The notes beneath the pieces are model-generated. The model worked only from the letters and a program-made list of their open reading frames with translations, was not told where the DNA came from and ran no database searches. A stretch of DNA of 64,000 nucleotides from Tridacna crocea (lineage: Eukaryota; Mollusca; Bivalvia; Cardiida; Cardiidae): assembly GCA_943736015.1 (NCBI GenBank), contig OX031071.1, forward strand, positions 31,032,619 through 31,096,618. Direction: 5' to 3'. Shown piece after piece: positions 1-12,250 of the stretch. Made by a program: the position numbers and the translations under genes. Within the stretch, counting starts at the first letter, position 1. Every line of letters starts with the position of its first letter.

Positions 1-367
1 GAGTCAGACTTAAGGTACTTACGTAAATGTGCACAGTCTATTTCTGAGTCTACACTGTCCGTTTTCCCGGTTTTGCAAACATTAATTTCCATGCATTGAT
101 CATAATTTAGTCAGTGTTACATTGAATTTGTTCCTCTCACATCGCAGAACATTGGTTAGACTTTGAAAGACAGCGGTCAAAGATTTGTCCACCTACCACA
201 ATTAATCCAGGAAATATTGCAGAAGACGGAATGATTTTAAGTTTTTGTGAGGGTTTTATTTGTAAACCGATATGCTCGAAGTAGACTAGATATATATCAA
301 TGTGAGAGAATGCTTCTTTTTCCACAATGTTTCCGAAATCGCCGAGTTCGATGAAAAACTGAGTAGG

Positions 368-719
368 TCTAGATCGACATTTATTTCCATATGAGCCATA
401 CTATGACCCATGGCGGCTTGCTGTATCTCTGTATTTCATAGTACCAAGTAAGACATCATATAGGTCTAGATCTACATTTAAACATATAAGCTGACAAATG
501 GGGCCTTACTGTATCTCAGTATTTCATAGTACCAAGTAAGACATCATATAGATCTAGATCTACATTTAAACATATAAGCTGACAAATGGGGCCTTACTGT
601 ATCTCAGTATTTCATAGATATCATATGTAGATCTAGATCTACATTTAAACATATAAGCTGACAAATGGGGCCTTACTGTATCTCAGTATTTCATAGTACC
701 AAGTAAGACATCATATAGG
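368..719. repeat. Tandem repeat, ~88-bp unit, 4 copies
   Basis: Four consecutive units each begin with a 'tctagatc' motif at 368, 465, 553 and 632, and a fifth start lies at 720. Spacings are 97, 88, 79 and 88 bp. The middle units share the text 'ggggccttactgtatctcag'. The third unit lacks about 9 bp and the first is diverged. No gene is seen in or beside it. Confidence 0.93.
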
Positions 720-731
720 TCTAGATCTACT

Positions 732-2050
732 TTTGGATCCATAATAGCGACTTTATTTAACAACTGACTCAATCATGAGGTACAGTGGTCCTTCGACATG
801 CATAAAATTGACAAAAGACGAAACATTTCAGCCCAGGTTAGCCTTCGTGGATTGCACACGTGACCTGGGTTGATACTTTTCGCAGATACATTAAGTCCTC
901 TTTTTTCAGAGCATGGTTTATACAGATCTAGACCGAGTGGCATACGGAGTCCATTCTGTAAAACTGCTCAAACTTATCCATGCCTTACTTATTAGTGACG
1001 TCATTATTCTGACGTCATTTTTAGGCCAGGGAATCCCTTGAGAAGGATTCCCTTGCCTATAGGGATCGTAAGCTGCCTTTTCCGGACTACTTTCAGACAA
1101 AATGTTGAACAGTGTGTCCACTCGATATCGCTGAGTCCGCCAAAACAACTAGTTTCCCTCAAAGCTTTCATCTGCAAAATGCCATGGAATTGCAAGGGTA
1201 TTAAGACCCTTAAATAATTGACGACTGTGTGTTTTTATCCCGTTTTCGTTATTAGCGTTGACCTAATAAAGGGGTAACCTAATAAACTTAGCTTTATCCG
1301 GCAGTTGTGTATTCCTACGCGCTATACGGTTAATATCTATAACGTTGTATTGACATTTGAACATATGTGTCACAAAACGCGTCTCCGCTGAAGTGCGATT
1401 GTAAATAAAGCAAACTGCATGTACATATAGAATGTTGGCCCGTGTTACGTTTATCACTTTTTCTTATGTATATCGACTAAATCTAGGGTATTTTGACTGT
1501 GGTGCTTTCTACACCGATAAAAATCAACTGTATCCCGCTAGCGTGTTTACTGCACTGCATAACACCTGCTGTTATGATAGCAATTTCCGACTGCTGGAGA
1601 AATCGGCCCCTGGAAAAATCGTCCCCAAACTGCTCGGAGACGATTTCTCCGGAGAAATCTGGTGAAATCAATCCCAAATAAAATTTTAGAGAAATCGACC
1701 CCAACATCAAATTTCATCCATATCGTTAATGAAGTTATCTATAAAAAATATTTTTGAAACTTCGTTGTCTGTATTACGTACACTATGTGTATTAGTTACC
1801 TTTATCCAAGAGTTATTTGGTAGTTTTGCCATTGTTTACAACTGCCTATTTCACACTGATAGGATGTATTTCACACCTTTTAAAAATAGATTACACCTTT
1901 GTGATTCTAACAATATGTATTTGATTGACTTTGATTTGAAACCAAATAAATGCTTATTTTTTTTCTGTAGTGGTTCGCTTGTCATTTAATGTATTTTTTA
2001 TATTCATATATGCCCATTATTTTGGTTTATTGTATGAAGTTTTTTTTTTA

Positions 2051-2051
<1 letters not shown>
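732..2051. other. No gene seen; short palindromes and paired CRE-like sites
   Basis: The open frames here are short and without recognisable protein character. Two TGACGTCA octamers sit at 996-1003 and 1010-1017, and an 18-bp perfect palindrome (gatttctccggagaaatc) lies at 1642-1659 among repeated 'gagaaatc' motifs. No splice-bounded exon could be supported. Confidence 0.6.

Positions 2052-2111
<60 letters not shown>
2052..2111. repeat. (CT)n microsatellite
   Basis: About 60 bp of almost uninterrupted CT dinucleotides. Apparent serine/leucine-rich frames across it are artefacts. Confidence 0.97.
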
Positions 2112-5023
2112 GTATATTTTCCTGCCCTTTCCTATTTGTACATTTTCCATCACCCAATACGAGATTCATGTCCAGTCGTCGATCGTGAAGTCACTAGTTC
2201 GATCCCATAAAGTGTGTTTTATTGAATCACATCTCTGGTTACTGTATATTGAAACCCTTTTCCACAAAAGAATTTCCTCCTACAATATTTTCTAGCATTT
2301 GAAAGACGAATGTTACTTTTTTATTAACATTTGATTTGTCTTCTGCAACTGCTTTCAATTTTTTTTTCGAGAAAAAAAAATGTCTTTTGGTTAAGGGAGG
2401 TTTTTGAAAAAAAAAAAAAAAATACAGAGATTCAAAGGACTTAGATTTCAGAGACATGTATGTTAAGTATGTGATGAGAGAGAATTGTACCCTATCACAA
2501 TACCTATCATCAATCCAATAGGAAATTGACCGAGCTTGTGGACTCTTAAAGTGTACTTCGCAACCAACTAAACTATATTCCACTGATAAAACCATCATTT
2601 TAGCAACACTTCAGTTGTCTGCAAGATACTTTCAATGTTGATAATTCTGAAAATCTGGGGATTGGAGACTAGTGCAAGCTACAAATATCTTTCAAACAGC
2701 CTATTTTCTCTCTCTCTCTCAAAATTATGTTACACCAGCCAGGCTGATTTTTAAAAAAGGCGTGTTGTCCACAGAGCATCCTGATTTTGAGACAAAACCA
2801 CCATGTTTTCAAGGCTCCATGTTAAATTTTGCTTCTAATGAAGCACCTTAATTTATCATATGTAAAAGTTGCTTATAAATCTGTTTTAAATTGTAATTAT
2901 ATGTATCTTTATTAATGAAAACCAGAAGGTCATAGACCTATGAGGTGTATGAAAAACATATAAATGTATAATACAATATGGCGAACCTATTCCAATATTA
3001 TGAAAGGTAATTTAGCTTTATCATTTTTAGACATAAATCCCCTTCATTCCATTAGTGTCTTCCTTGTTCAAAATGAAAAAGCAAGGTAGACAAATGGATT
3101 GCTGAGGAATAAATCGAAAAACATCGTCTGCAAACAATTACGTAACTATTCTTTAATGATATCTTACTATCACTCCATTTGCGTTCAAAATTGAGAATAA
3201 ACAAAGGGAGCGATAGAAAATCGTCATATTCAGAAACATTTGTAATAGTTATAATGTTACTTGATTAACCACACAAATTTGCAGAAGTATATTACATATT
3301 TACAATATAGTCGTAATACAGCAGAAAAGTCTTTTGAAAATATAAAAACTAGTTAAATATAGAAAATAGCGATTATTCAAAAGGATCAGACTGAAAATTG
3401 TGTGTTTTGTCTTACGGAAATCTTTTGAATTGTTGCTAAGAGTGAAGGCTATGGTCAGATGATAGAACGTGCAGTCTGATCTCAGATCATCGCTGTTTGT
3501 CATTTTTAAGCTTTTCTTCCTTAGTAATTTCAATAAAGATCTGGATTTACTCTGAAGGATAAAATGATAGACCTAGACTAGTTTGTTTAAACCGCTTTTA
3601 ACAGTAGATCTAGTTTCCTTAAAATTAGATCTATACCACATACTATTTGGTCGCCAGTACCAAATCACTTCGGGTATGAAGAAGAATATAATACACAAAG
3701 ATTAATAGTCTAATTAATAATTAACATCGAGTTCATCAAACAGCGCTAGCTTTCCTGTAATGATAAAGCATACTAGATCTATCAATCCCAAAAACTGTTG
3801 ATAAAAAGGAATTTTGAGATGTTTAAATTCTGCTAGGGGTACCCCAATAACGAACCAATTTCTCCAGAATCACGTAATATGGGAATGCATGGAGCATGCA
3901 TAAAACCAAAATCTTGACAGGAACCAGTTGGACATTGAAAATAGAGACAGTTCAGCATAAATAAGCTTTAATCACACAGAAAACCGGTTTTTGACAGGCA
4001 ACTCAATTAGGAGTATGTTTGAGACCACCCCGCAGCACTCCCAACTTCATCCGCCATTTTGTTATCTGTTTCAATGTGGTTCGCTACTGGTGACTTCACC
4101 CTAGCTTTAAAAAAGTGCCTATTTTATTGTTACCTATCAGGTAACATTCATCTGTCAAAATAATCTCCAGTAACATATCATTCGACTGACAATATTTTTT
4201 GAGGATAAAAATTCTGCACTAATTCACAGTACACGCTTCTTCCGCTTTCGGTTACCCAAAAAGAGGTTCTGTTTGTAAACAAAGCGTGTACATGTATACT
4301 TTTAATGCACGACAGAAAAATAACTAGGTCGAAAATAAAACCAAGTGAAATATATTTGAAGATGCAAACGATTTAAGAAAATGAAAATTTAGTTTAAAAA
4401 TTCTTAACTTGAACGGTTAGAGAAACAGAGTGTTTGTTTTGTAAAATTGATCCGCTTCTTGGGACGATTCGGTACCGGCGACCAAGCTCTATATTAGCTG
4501 ACGTTTTAATGGGGGTTCGATTTTGTTACACAAAACTGTTAGTTAAATAGATCTAATAAAATCATTAAAAGAGTAGATCTAGGGCCTTATGTACGATTTA
4601 TCTGTCAGAAATATTTATCTGATCTGAAGCTACATGCACTAACTTAATTGTTTACTGTTTACTTTTTTTCAGAGTTCATTAAAAGACTCGACTAGACATC
4701 TGCCTTATTTGAGTTTCTTAAGAGCTGGGTTTCAAATATTTAAGGTAAAAAACAGTTGATTTAAGTCTACCTGTACATGTTTAAAGATGACGGAACGAAA
4801 CTTTTAAATCTAGATCTACTTGTCACAATATTTTCTTTTATCAATAGGGCTTGAATTGAGATAAGAGGTTATTTTAATACCTGTCCCTTCATTAGCTGAG
4901 CTAAATTATTGGAGCGAATATTATGAGTATTCTCAGACAAAAAGAAGTGAATTTTGAAACACCGATATATTGGGCTGTGTCCATTGTTCTTTTGAACTGT
5001 GTTTAACTCCCTTTTCAATTTTG
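2112..5023. other. AT-rich intergenic DNA, no gene seen
   Basis: No exon-like frame with splice sites was found. A degraded fragment resembling the common hairpin MITE lies around 2250-2360, and homopolymer A/T runs occur near 2400-2420. Motifs such as 'gcagtctgatctcagatca' (about 3464) belong to a dispersed hairpin family also seen near 7860 and 12410. Confidence 0.5.
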
Positions 5024-6044
5024 TTAGCTCACCTGAGCACAACGTGCTCAAGGGGAGCTTTTAGGATCACCTGTTGTCCGTTGTCCGTCGTCCGTCGTGC
5101 GTCGTGCGTCGTCAACAATTCTTTAAACATCAACTCCTCCTAAACCAATGGGCCAATTTGGACCAAACTTGGCTGGAATGTTCCTTGGGAGGGCCTCTTC
5201 AAAATTGTTCACAGAATTTATTGCGTCAAAACCTCTGGTTGCCATGGCAACCAAATGGAATTTTTTAGGAAATTCTTTAAAAATCTTCTCCTCTGAAACC
5301 GCTGGTCAGATTTTAAAATAATTTCACAGAGATCTTTTCTTGGGTGATCCTTTTCAAAAATTGTTCGTGAAATTTTGATACGTCAAGAAACATGGCTCTG
5401 GTGAATGGGGGCTTCTTGTACTATACAGAAATAAAGCGATTCTTAAAAATTCTTCTTCTCTGAAACCGCTTGTCAGAATTTGAAATAATTTCACAGATAT
5501 GTTCTTTGGATGACCCTTTTCAAAATTTGTTCGCGAAATTTTGATTCGTCAAAAAATCTGGCTCTGGTGAATGGGGGCTACTTGCAATATAGGGAAATGA
5601 AGACATTCTTAAAAACTCTTCTTCTCTGAAACGGCTGGTCAGATTTTGAAATTATTTCACAGAGATGTTCTCTGGGTGACCCTTTTCAAAAGGAGTTCAT
5701 GAAAGTTTGATTCGTCAATAAACATGGGCTCTGGTGAATGGGGGCTACTTGCAGTATATGGCCATGAAGGACTTTTTTCTTCTTCTCTGAAACGGCTGAT
5801 CAGATTCTGAAGTAATTTCACAGAAATGTATCTTAGTTGACCCTTTTCAAAAATTGCTCGAAATATTTTGATCCATCAAGAAACATGGCTCTGATGGCTG
5901 TGGGCTATTTACACTATACAGACAGGAAGACATTCTTAAAAGTTCTTCTTCTCTGAAGCGGTTGTTTAGATTGTGAAAAAAATTGGCTATGGTCCTCTCA
6001 AAAATTCAGGTGAGCGAACCAGGGCCATTTTGGCCCTCTTGTTT
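5024..6044 (+). repeat. Bivalve interspersed repeat ('gctcacctgagc' family) with internal tandem units
   Basis: The left end reads 'ttagctcacctgagcac' followed by a 'gtccgtcgtccgtcgtgcg' run. The right end reads 'caggtgagcgaaccaggg' then 'ccattttggccctcttg'. Between them about five diverged units of roughly 165 bp each start with 'cttctctgaaac' (near 5289, 5455, 5622, 5783 and 5947). I know these end sequences as a very common bivalve repeat. Partial relatives lie at 15872, 23391 and about 45740. The small frame at its left end is not a gene. Confidence 0.85.
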
Positions 6045-6089
6045 TAAACTATATCGCAGTGGCCAGTGCACTTTCAGTGTCTTCCTAGA

Positions 6090-6230
6090 TTTTCGATAAA
6101 AACACTTCCAAATAATAGGTAAAAGGAGAAAATGCTGTTAACCAGCATGTCTTCTTTTTCCACAATGTTTACAAGGCTTTCATCTTCTGATTTGTTAAAA
6201 CACGTTAATGTTTGGTAAAGTTTTAAAGTT
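6090..6230. repeat. Decayed hairpin-MITE remnant upstream of the TRIM-like gene
   Basis: The segment 6118-6170 carries the diagnostic core of the TTAA hairpin MITE ('aaaggagaaaatgctgttaa' then 'ccagcat' and 'ttttccacaatgtt') with mismatched arms. It lies inside the presumed 5'UTR intron, just upstream of the splice acceptor. Confidence 0.6.
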
Positions 6231-6240
6231 AACTGAATGA

Positions 6241-6256
6241 TCTCAATCTGTTGCAG
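6241..6256 (+). other. Splice acceptor of the TRIM-like gene 5'UTR
   Basis: The sequence 'tctcaatctgttgcag' is a good pyrimidine-rich 3' splice site, with a branch-like 'ctgaatga' just upstream. The exon would begin at 6257, 18 nt before the start codon. The first, noncoding exon was not identified. Confidence 0.7.
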
Positions 6257-6274
6257 AATCGAAGAAGTGTAAAC

Positions 6275-7702
6275 ATGGCCGAGAACGTTTTTTATGACAG
6301 TGTGGCAAAACCAGACGTTGAGAGAGAACATGTTGAAGAAGATACATACAAACAGATTATAGAAATCAGCGTGAAAGAGAGAGAGAAGAAATCATCAAAG
6401 TGTGAACGTTGTGTGAGTAAAGGTCGATTTGAGAGGGTGGCTGCTTTTCTTTGTTTTGTGTGCGAGATATATGTATGTGCTGAATGTTGGCTTAAACATA
6501 GATCACATAGAGGAATGGAAGTGGGGGAAAGGGGGAGTGACAGACAGATAAAGAAGAAAGAAAGCGAGAGAATGGATGAACAAAGTGTGAATGAGAAAAA
6601 GAAAAAAAAGAAACAGGGAGTTTGGGAAACAATAAGGAAAACATTTGGAAAAGCTCCGGAGAGTGAGAGAGAGAAAGAGAGAGAAATAAGTGAGAGTGAC
6701 AGAATGAAAGAACAGCGTGAAAAAGAGACAATTTTTGGCCAATTTGTGAATAGCCTTATGAATGAGAGTGAGAGTAAGAGAAGAAAGGAACTGAAGAAGA
6801 AAAGCCTCGTCCGTGTGTGTGATCGCGTTGATATAAAACACGATTTGGATCAGACGGATTGTTGGATATCTGGATTGTGTGGACTGGAGAACAGAGGGTT
6901 GGTAGTCTGTGATTGTTATAATTATTGTATTAAAATATTTAAACTGGGAAGTCAGGTGCTACAACGTTATATACGGTTTGTAAGGCCTGACTCTGAACCT
7001 CGGGATGTTACGGAAATAGATTTAAAACAGAATTCTACGGAACCGAACTTAGTGTTCGGCAGTAGTTCTGATATTTCTGTAACAGACCGGGCTGATCCGG
7101 ATAAACAATGTTTGTTAGCAGTAACGTTACCAGCGAAACGTCAAATAATGTTTATAGATTTAAGCAAAAAACCCGCTAAAGCACAAAAAACAATAAAAAC
7201 AGAGAAAAAATGTTGGACTATACAGTTTTATGATGACAAGATTTTTACCGTCTGTTGGGAAGGTCCTGGCTCTCGCTGTTCTGTTTATATTTACTCTACA
7301 GACGGAGACACGCTAAACAAGTTTGACACTGGTAGCCATCTTTACTACCCTCGTCTCGCCGTTGTTTCTGGACGAGTCTATATAACGGATGGGCGCAAGA
7401 ACAAAGTACAATGTAGAAATGTTGAGGGTCAACTTATCTCAGAAATTAAAATTGAAGGGTCGGTGCCTACAGGAATAAGTGTAGACCCAGATAACAACGT
7501 TTATGTATGTGCACTAGGACACAACGAAGTTTATAAACTGGATGCTGATCTGACTCAATACATGTCGGTGTTAGATCAGACTACAGATTATATATTTAAG
7601 TATCCCGACGCTCTGTTTTATTACAGAGACAAATTATTTATCGGCCATGACGACTTGTCGCTATCTTTACATAACTTTGTTACTGTGGTCCGACTGCTGT
7701 AA
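6275..7702 (+). CDS. RING-less B-box / beta-propeller TRIM-like protein (475 aa)
   Basis: Start: the ATG at 6275 has a strong context (aaacATGg) and lies 18 nt inside an exon that opens after an AG at 6256, so a longer reading from the upstream TTG is not used. Residues 43-78 hold a B-box-type zinc site: C43, C46, C60, C63, C68, C71, H75 and H78 in the usual C-x2-C / C-x2-C-x4-C-x2-C-x3-H-x2-H spacing. There is no RING before it. Residues about 85-180 are very rich in Lys, Glu and Ser and take the place of the usual coiled coil. Residues about 185-475 show recurring strand motifs of an NHL/six-bladed propeller ('GLVVCDCYNYCIKIF', 'GISVDPDNNVYVCALG'). The family usually acts in protein or RNA recognition. 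Without a RING, E3 ligase activity is unlikely on its own (inference). The whole CDS sits in one exon, as is common for bivalve TRIM expansions. Function is not assigned beyond this. Confidence 0.9.
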   Translation: MAENVFYDSVAKPDVEREHVEEDTYKQIIEISVKEREKKSSKCERCVSKGRFERVAAFLCFVCEIYVCAECWLKHRSHRGMEVGERGSDRQIKKKESERMDEQSVNEKKKKKKQGVWETIRKTFGKAPESEREKEREISESDRMKEQREKETIFGQFVNSLMNESESKRRKELKKKSLVRVCDRVDIKHDLDQTDCWISGLCGLENRGLVVCDCYNYCIKIFKLGSQVLQRYIRFVRPDSEPRDVTEIDLKQNSTEPNLVFGSSSDISVTDRADPDKQCLLAVTLPAKRQIMFIDLSKKPAKAQKTIKTEKKCWTIQFYDDKIFTVCWEGPGSRCSVYIYSTDGDTLNKFDTGSHLYYPRLAVVSGRVYITDGRKNKVQCRNVEGQLISEIKIEGSVPTGISVDPDNNVYVCALGHNEVYKLDADLTQYMSVLDQTTDYIFKYPDALFYYRDKLFIGHDDLSLSLHNFVTVVRLL

Positions 7703-7859
7703 CGGCAATTCGATCTGGACATTGTATATCATTGTGGACTTTAGTCATCGGACATTTTAATCTGCACCACAATGTATTCCATTGTTACCATGGTTACCGT
7801 GTTACCTCCTTTCAACCTGTATATGAATTTGAAAGTTTTTTTTCGCGGAGATTGTATAC

Positions 7860-7897
7860 AAAGATCAGTCTGCACATACGTGCAGCCTGATCTTTGG
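7860..7897 (+). other. Hairpin in the 3'UTR of the TRIM-like gene
   Basis: Arms 'caaagatcagtctgcac' and 'gtgcagcctgatctttg' pair with few mismatches around a short loop. Related 'gatcaggctgcac' text occurs near 12410, 14090 and 14797, so this is probably a short dispersed repeat that ended up in the UTR. Confidence 0.7.
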
Positions 7898-7915
7898 CTA
7901 CATTCCCCGCTTTTA

Positions 7916-7921
7916 AATAAA
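7916..7921 (+). terminator. Polyadenylation signal AATAAA (candidate)
   Basis: This is the first AATAAA after the TRIM-like stop codon, 214 nt downstream. A second lies at 8016-8021. Either could define the mRNA end. Confidence 0.5.
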
Positions 7922-8021
7922 TAAGTTTATTAAACAATTGCCATTTCCTGCCGATAAATTTCACGAAATCAGTCTTTGTGATAATTTATTTTAACGGACA
8001 TTCGGCAGGATGTGGAATAAA

Positions 8022-11000
8022 TAACTTTTTTCTCAACATTTCGTTGTACTTTGTTTAGTAAGCTAACTGTCGTTGGAAATCTTGTCATCATTTATTTATT
8101 TGGCTTTATTTATTTTTTTTTTTTTTATCAAGTAATTTATTTTTTCATTTTCGCCAATTTTAATCGAACTTGCCACACCCACTCCCTCCGAATCATTTGC
8201 TATTCATGAATTTAACTTTTACCCCCCCCCCCCCGCGTTTGCAAAAAAATCACAATTCTCGGTAATTTATAAACATTAATTGACTTCTAAAAGTTATTCT
8301 ATCAAACATTGTTTATCCGGAAAAACAACGTGGCAGCAGTATCTCATCTATATGCATCACTATCGCCGTTCTGAATGTTTTCTCTCCACAAAATCTGCTG
8401 TCAAATCACAGACTACCCTTCTTCTTATCTAGTCCCCATAATTCACATGTGGTTGTGTTTTTTATCCGGTCCAATTCGTGTTTTACAAGAGAGGGAGAGA
8501 GAGATAATTGGAATTTTACGAATGTTTTTTTTCCATATTTATTACCTGTAGTCTTGATCGCTATTTTTGACTTAAAAAAATACGTCTATTCTTTGTGTAC
8601 ATTTTTGCTGCGTAATTGTATATATCATGTATTTATTCAATAAGAGACTACGTATAACATTAGGAAAATAACAAAAAATGTATGTCTTGTGCTTTTGTCA
8701 CCTATTTCAATACTTACATGTAGTTCAATGACAAACCATATTTTCTTGATTAATTTCGTCATAATAATCTCAATAGCTTCCTTTTCAAATATTAAATACG
8801 TTTTCAAGTCAACAATTTGTCCAACATCCTCTTCTTTTCTTTCTGATTTAATGTACTTCGTAATTTCGAACACACTCTATTGGATACATTTTGAATAAAT
8901 GTCGAATATTTTTATTTATGTAAACTCGTTGTTTTGTTATTATTTCTACACAAAAATATCATTGAAAGCTTCCAGTTATATACATGTATTACCCAAAGGC
9001 CTTATCACAGGTAACTGACTATAAAAACACATCTTTGATGAATTGTGGATTAGAACCTCAACCTCGGCTGTCTACCTATGCATCGTTCTGCATTGTTTTG
9101 GTGTTTTGGTTTTTTGTGTTTTGATGCCGTTTTCAACAATATTTCAGTTATGTCGTAGCAGCCAGTACAACTATCCGGGCTTTGCAGAAGTTTCTTACAT
9201 CAGTCTTTCACATTTATTTTTTGCAAGCCACTGGCTGCTCAGTGCTTTCCTTACGTAGACATTATAAAAGACAACTGAATCCTGTCACATAAGCTATTAT
9301 TAATTCTTGAAGACAAATTTGGTCGAGCCGAGACCCCAACTGGCGACCCTTGGATTACACAAACTCTATACTTTGACCGAGGTACCGCGCTTGGCAAATA
9401 ACGTCGTTAATACAGGAGTTGTAAGTTCAAATTCCTGGACTAGACAAATCCTGCCTCTTACACATGGATCTCGACTTAAAACACCTAGACTGCATACATT
9501 GATCTGCCTTGTAAAAACCTAAATTTTGCTTATTTCAAAGGTACTTCGAGGAAAAAAATACCTAATCAGTTCTTATAGACATAATCACTGGATACGAGCA
9601 TTTATTACATTCTGTTACTAATAATAGTAACATTTACCACTGAAATGGTGTAATATCAGTGTCACGCGAGGGCAGATATGACGGGGCAACGGGCTGATAT
9701 CTGATATCCTGCCCGTTGATAAGATATTTGTTCTATATCTATAGCAACATAACACGCCCTCGTAAACTAACGTTCTCAGAACATCCATTTTGAAAAAAAT
9801 GGCGAAATCGGTCCGTCAGTCGCTAGCCATTATCTCCCGCTAGATGGCATTCTATAAATACTCATCTATCTGATATGGGAATCCTGGGTACAGAACCGAA
9901 CCACTTTCCTACGCGACAACCGTCACTTTGAATTTAAAACAAAAAAAAAAAAGGTTTACCCAATAAAACGCTACCTCGTGCAATTCACTCAACTATGATC
10001 ACCAGTTTAGAGAAATCTGTTGCTATTTAAGCAGGTCTCATTTCTCCTCAAACGTATTGATACGTAAAAGCTATTTTCAACATTGCTACTTTATAGAGCG
10101 TACAGTCAACCTGCTTTCGGGGCTAGTAGTGATGCGTCATATAAGACAGTCGAATCTTCGAAGAATATGACATGCGCAGACAACGGTCGCTAGCGGACAA
10201 ATTTTCGGAAACACGGCCAACGTTGAATCGTTAAACCAACAAAGACGTGATAAATAGAGAATAGATTGTTGTTGTTTTGGATTGGGAAACTTATCAGGCA
10301 ATGTGTAGTGTCTGTAGGCTAGTAGTTCTATGATTTTTATCCATTGAGCCGGGTGAACCGAGCTTGATTAAACTTTTCGAGGTAACTTTTTTGCTAGAAA
10401 AGTGGAAGTTAGTGTGCCTAATTTCTACTTTTCGAGTTCCTCGTAGGTCGAAAAGTGGATGGCGGAAACAGGATTCCGTAATTCTATTTATCCTGTTACT
10501 CAGTTTTGATCCCTATCACACTAAATTGAATATCTAGACTGAAAAACAGTAACTTTAAAATGTATTTTTTCTGCATTATCGGCCGGATGGCCTTGATAAT
10601 TTCAGATACAGATCTAGATCTAGTCATTGTCATTAAGAGTTGACTCAGACTTTCTTTTATACATTGATAGAACATTGATAGGAAGGTATTGTCTCGGATA
10701 GAGTAGATTATATTGCTGTATGTGGACAAAATATTTGGTAACTTGCGTTTTCTCCTTTTCTCAATGTGCTTTTCATGAGTCTTCTTTTTTGGTCCTTACA
10801 ACCATATTATTATATTGTTGAAATATGTTAAAAGCTGTAATTTTCTTTTTTAAATGTCTAACCGTAGCTCATCTTAGTGTATGTTTGTTTCCACATGTAG
10901 TTTTTGTATCATGGGCCGGTGGCCTTATTACTTATAATAAAAATCATTGTCATTGTCATTGTCATAACGGCAACATTTTTTTAACAATAAACAAACATGA

Positions 11001-11192
11001 AGAACTGTTTATCTAAAACGTCCTATACTGCACATACGCAGCTCTACAATAGTGATGATGAATGACGTCATGAACGTGACGTTTACCCGCGGAAAAAAAT
11101 TGTGTCAAATGGAGACAATATATTTTTGTTTTTAGTATTTAAACATGCTAGAAAACCAAAAAAGTCGAGCTATTGATCCATGAATGTAATAA
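8022..11192. other. Intergenic DNA with dispersed repeat fragments, no gene seen
   Basis: No exon-like frame is supported. A copy of a dispersed repeat ('gccgttttcaacaatatttcagttatg') lies near 9126-9250; relatives occur near 11530 and 50435. A 'gagggcagatat' segment near 9670-9760 resembles the palindromic element at 11193. A repeated 'ttttcga' segment near 10370-10460 ('cttttcgaggtaac', 'ctacttttcgagttcctcg', 'gtcgaaaagtgg') is unexplained. A TGACGTCA octamer is at 11063-11070. Confidence 0.5.
8222..8234. repeat. Poly-C run
   Basis: Thirteen consecutive C in an AT-rich intergenic stretch. Confidence 0.95.
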
Positions 11193-11339
11193 AGAGGTTA
11201 TTACACGGCTGATGAGGGCCGGAGAGTGATATCGGCCCTCCACCTCGAAATCTGCCCTCGGGCTAAAGCCCTCGGGGCAGATATCAAGGTGGCGGGCCGA
11301 TATCACTCTCCGGCCCTCATCAGCCGTGTAATAACCTCT
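11193..11339. mobile_element. 147-bp MITE with perfect ~46-bp inverted arms
   Basis: The left arm begins 'agaggttattacacggctga' and the right arm is its exact reverse complement ending 'cagccgtgtaataacctct'. The middle holds a second small palindrome ('ctcgggctaaagccctcggg'). It is GC-rich compared with its surroundings and noncoding. No clear target duplication was resolved. Confidence 0.9.
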
Positions 11340-11870
11340 AAATACAGGACACGCCTTTACAAAAAAAAATAGAAGCATTGTGGAATAGGGAGTAATGTTG
11401 AAAAACAGTTGTTTTTTTTCTCTTGCTCACGGTAGTTTTCAGACTTTTCAAAGACCAATACTTCAAGGCACACTTGATTTGTTATTTGCAAATGTTTTAA
11501 TACGGACCAGTCTAATATTTTGTTGATTGAATGGCGTTGAACACCGCTTTCAACATTATTTCGGTACTATCATGATTACAGCTTACATATTCAATGTATG
11601 TCAAGAAATTCACCAGAACAAGGTAGGGCTCTAGAAGTGTATTGCCCAAGAACAGTCCAGTTAAGCTCAGACCTTCAAGTTACGAGCCTAACACCTTAAC
11701 ACTTCAATCCATATAGGACCCTAAAATTTTGTTTCGTGGCTAGGAGTTGTTTAGTCGCTGAAAGACCATTAGACCCCTTTTCTCCAAAACCCTATACACT
11801 TGAAAAGGCGCATTCGAACATTTGCTTTACGTGTCGTCTCGCATCAGCCTACGCCGTCCGCACAGGCTAA

Positions 11871-12250
11871 TCTGAGACGGCACTTTAAGACTTCAATACA
11901 TTTTGTGCTACAGTAGACTTGTGCAAAACAGAAAATATCATAAGAACGTAAAGTATAGTTTCTGGTGAGCCTGTGTGGACTGCGCAGGCTGATCTGAGGC
12001 GGCACCTTACGACTACAATAGATTTTGTGCTACAGTAGACTTGTGCAAAACAGAAAATACCATAAAAACGGAAAGTATCCTTTCGGGTGAGCCTGTGTGG
12101 ACTGCGCAGGCTGATCTGAGATGGCACTTTACGACTTTAATAGATTTTGTGCTACAGTAGACTTGTGCAAAACAGAAAATACCATAAAAACGGAAAGTGT
12201 CGTTTCTGGTGAGCCTGTGTGAACTGTGCAGGCTGATCCTGGACAACACT
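11871..12250. repeat. ~120-bp tandem repeat, three units
   Basis: The anchor 'gatctgag' recurs at about 11871, 11991 and 12112 (period about 120). Units contain 'gtgctacagtagacttgtgc' and 'gtgtggactgcgcaggctga'. The second motif belongs to a very abundant bivalve dispersed repeat. Overlapping minus-strand frames across it are artefacts. Confidence 0.9.

Noticed and set aside
5074..5268. 64-codon frame with 'VVRRPSCVVRRQQ'
   Set aside because: Lies in the left end of the interspersed repeat and comes from its 'gtccgtcgtccg' run.
6492..6841. Ser/Leu/His-rich minus-strand frames
   Set aside because: Reverse-strand shadow of the Lys/Glu-rich linker of the TRIM-like CDS.
7861..7897. Rho-independent-style terminator
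   Set aside because: The hairpin is in a eukaryotic 3'UTR and belongs to a dispersed repeat; bacterial termination is not relevant.
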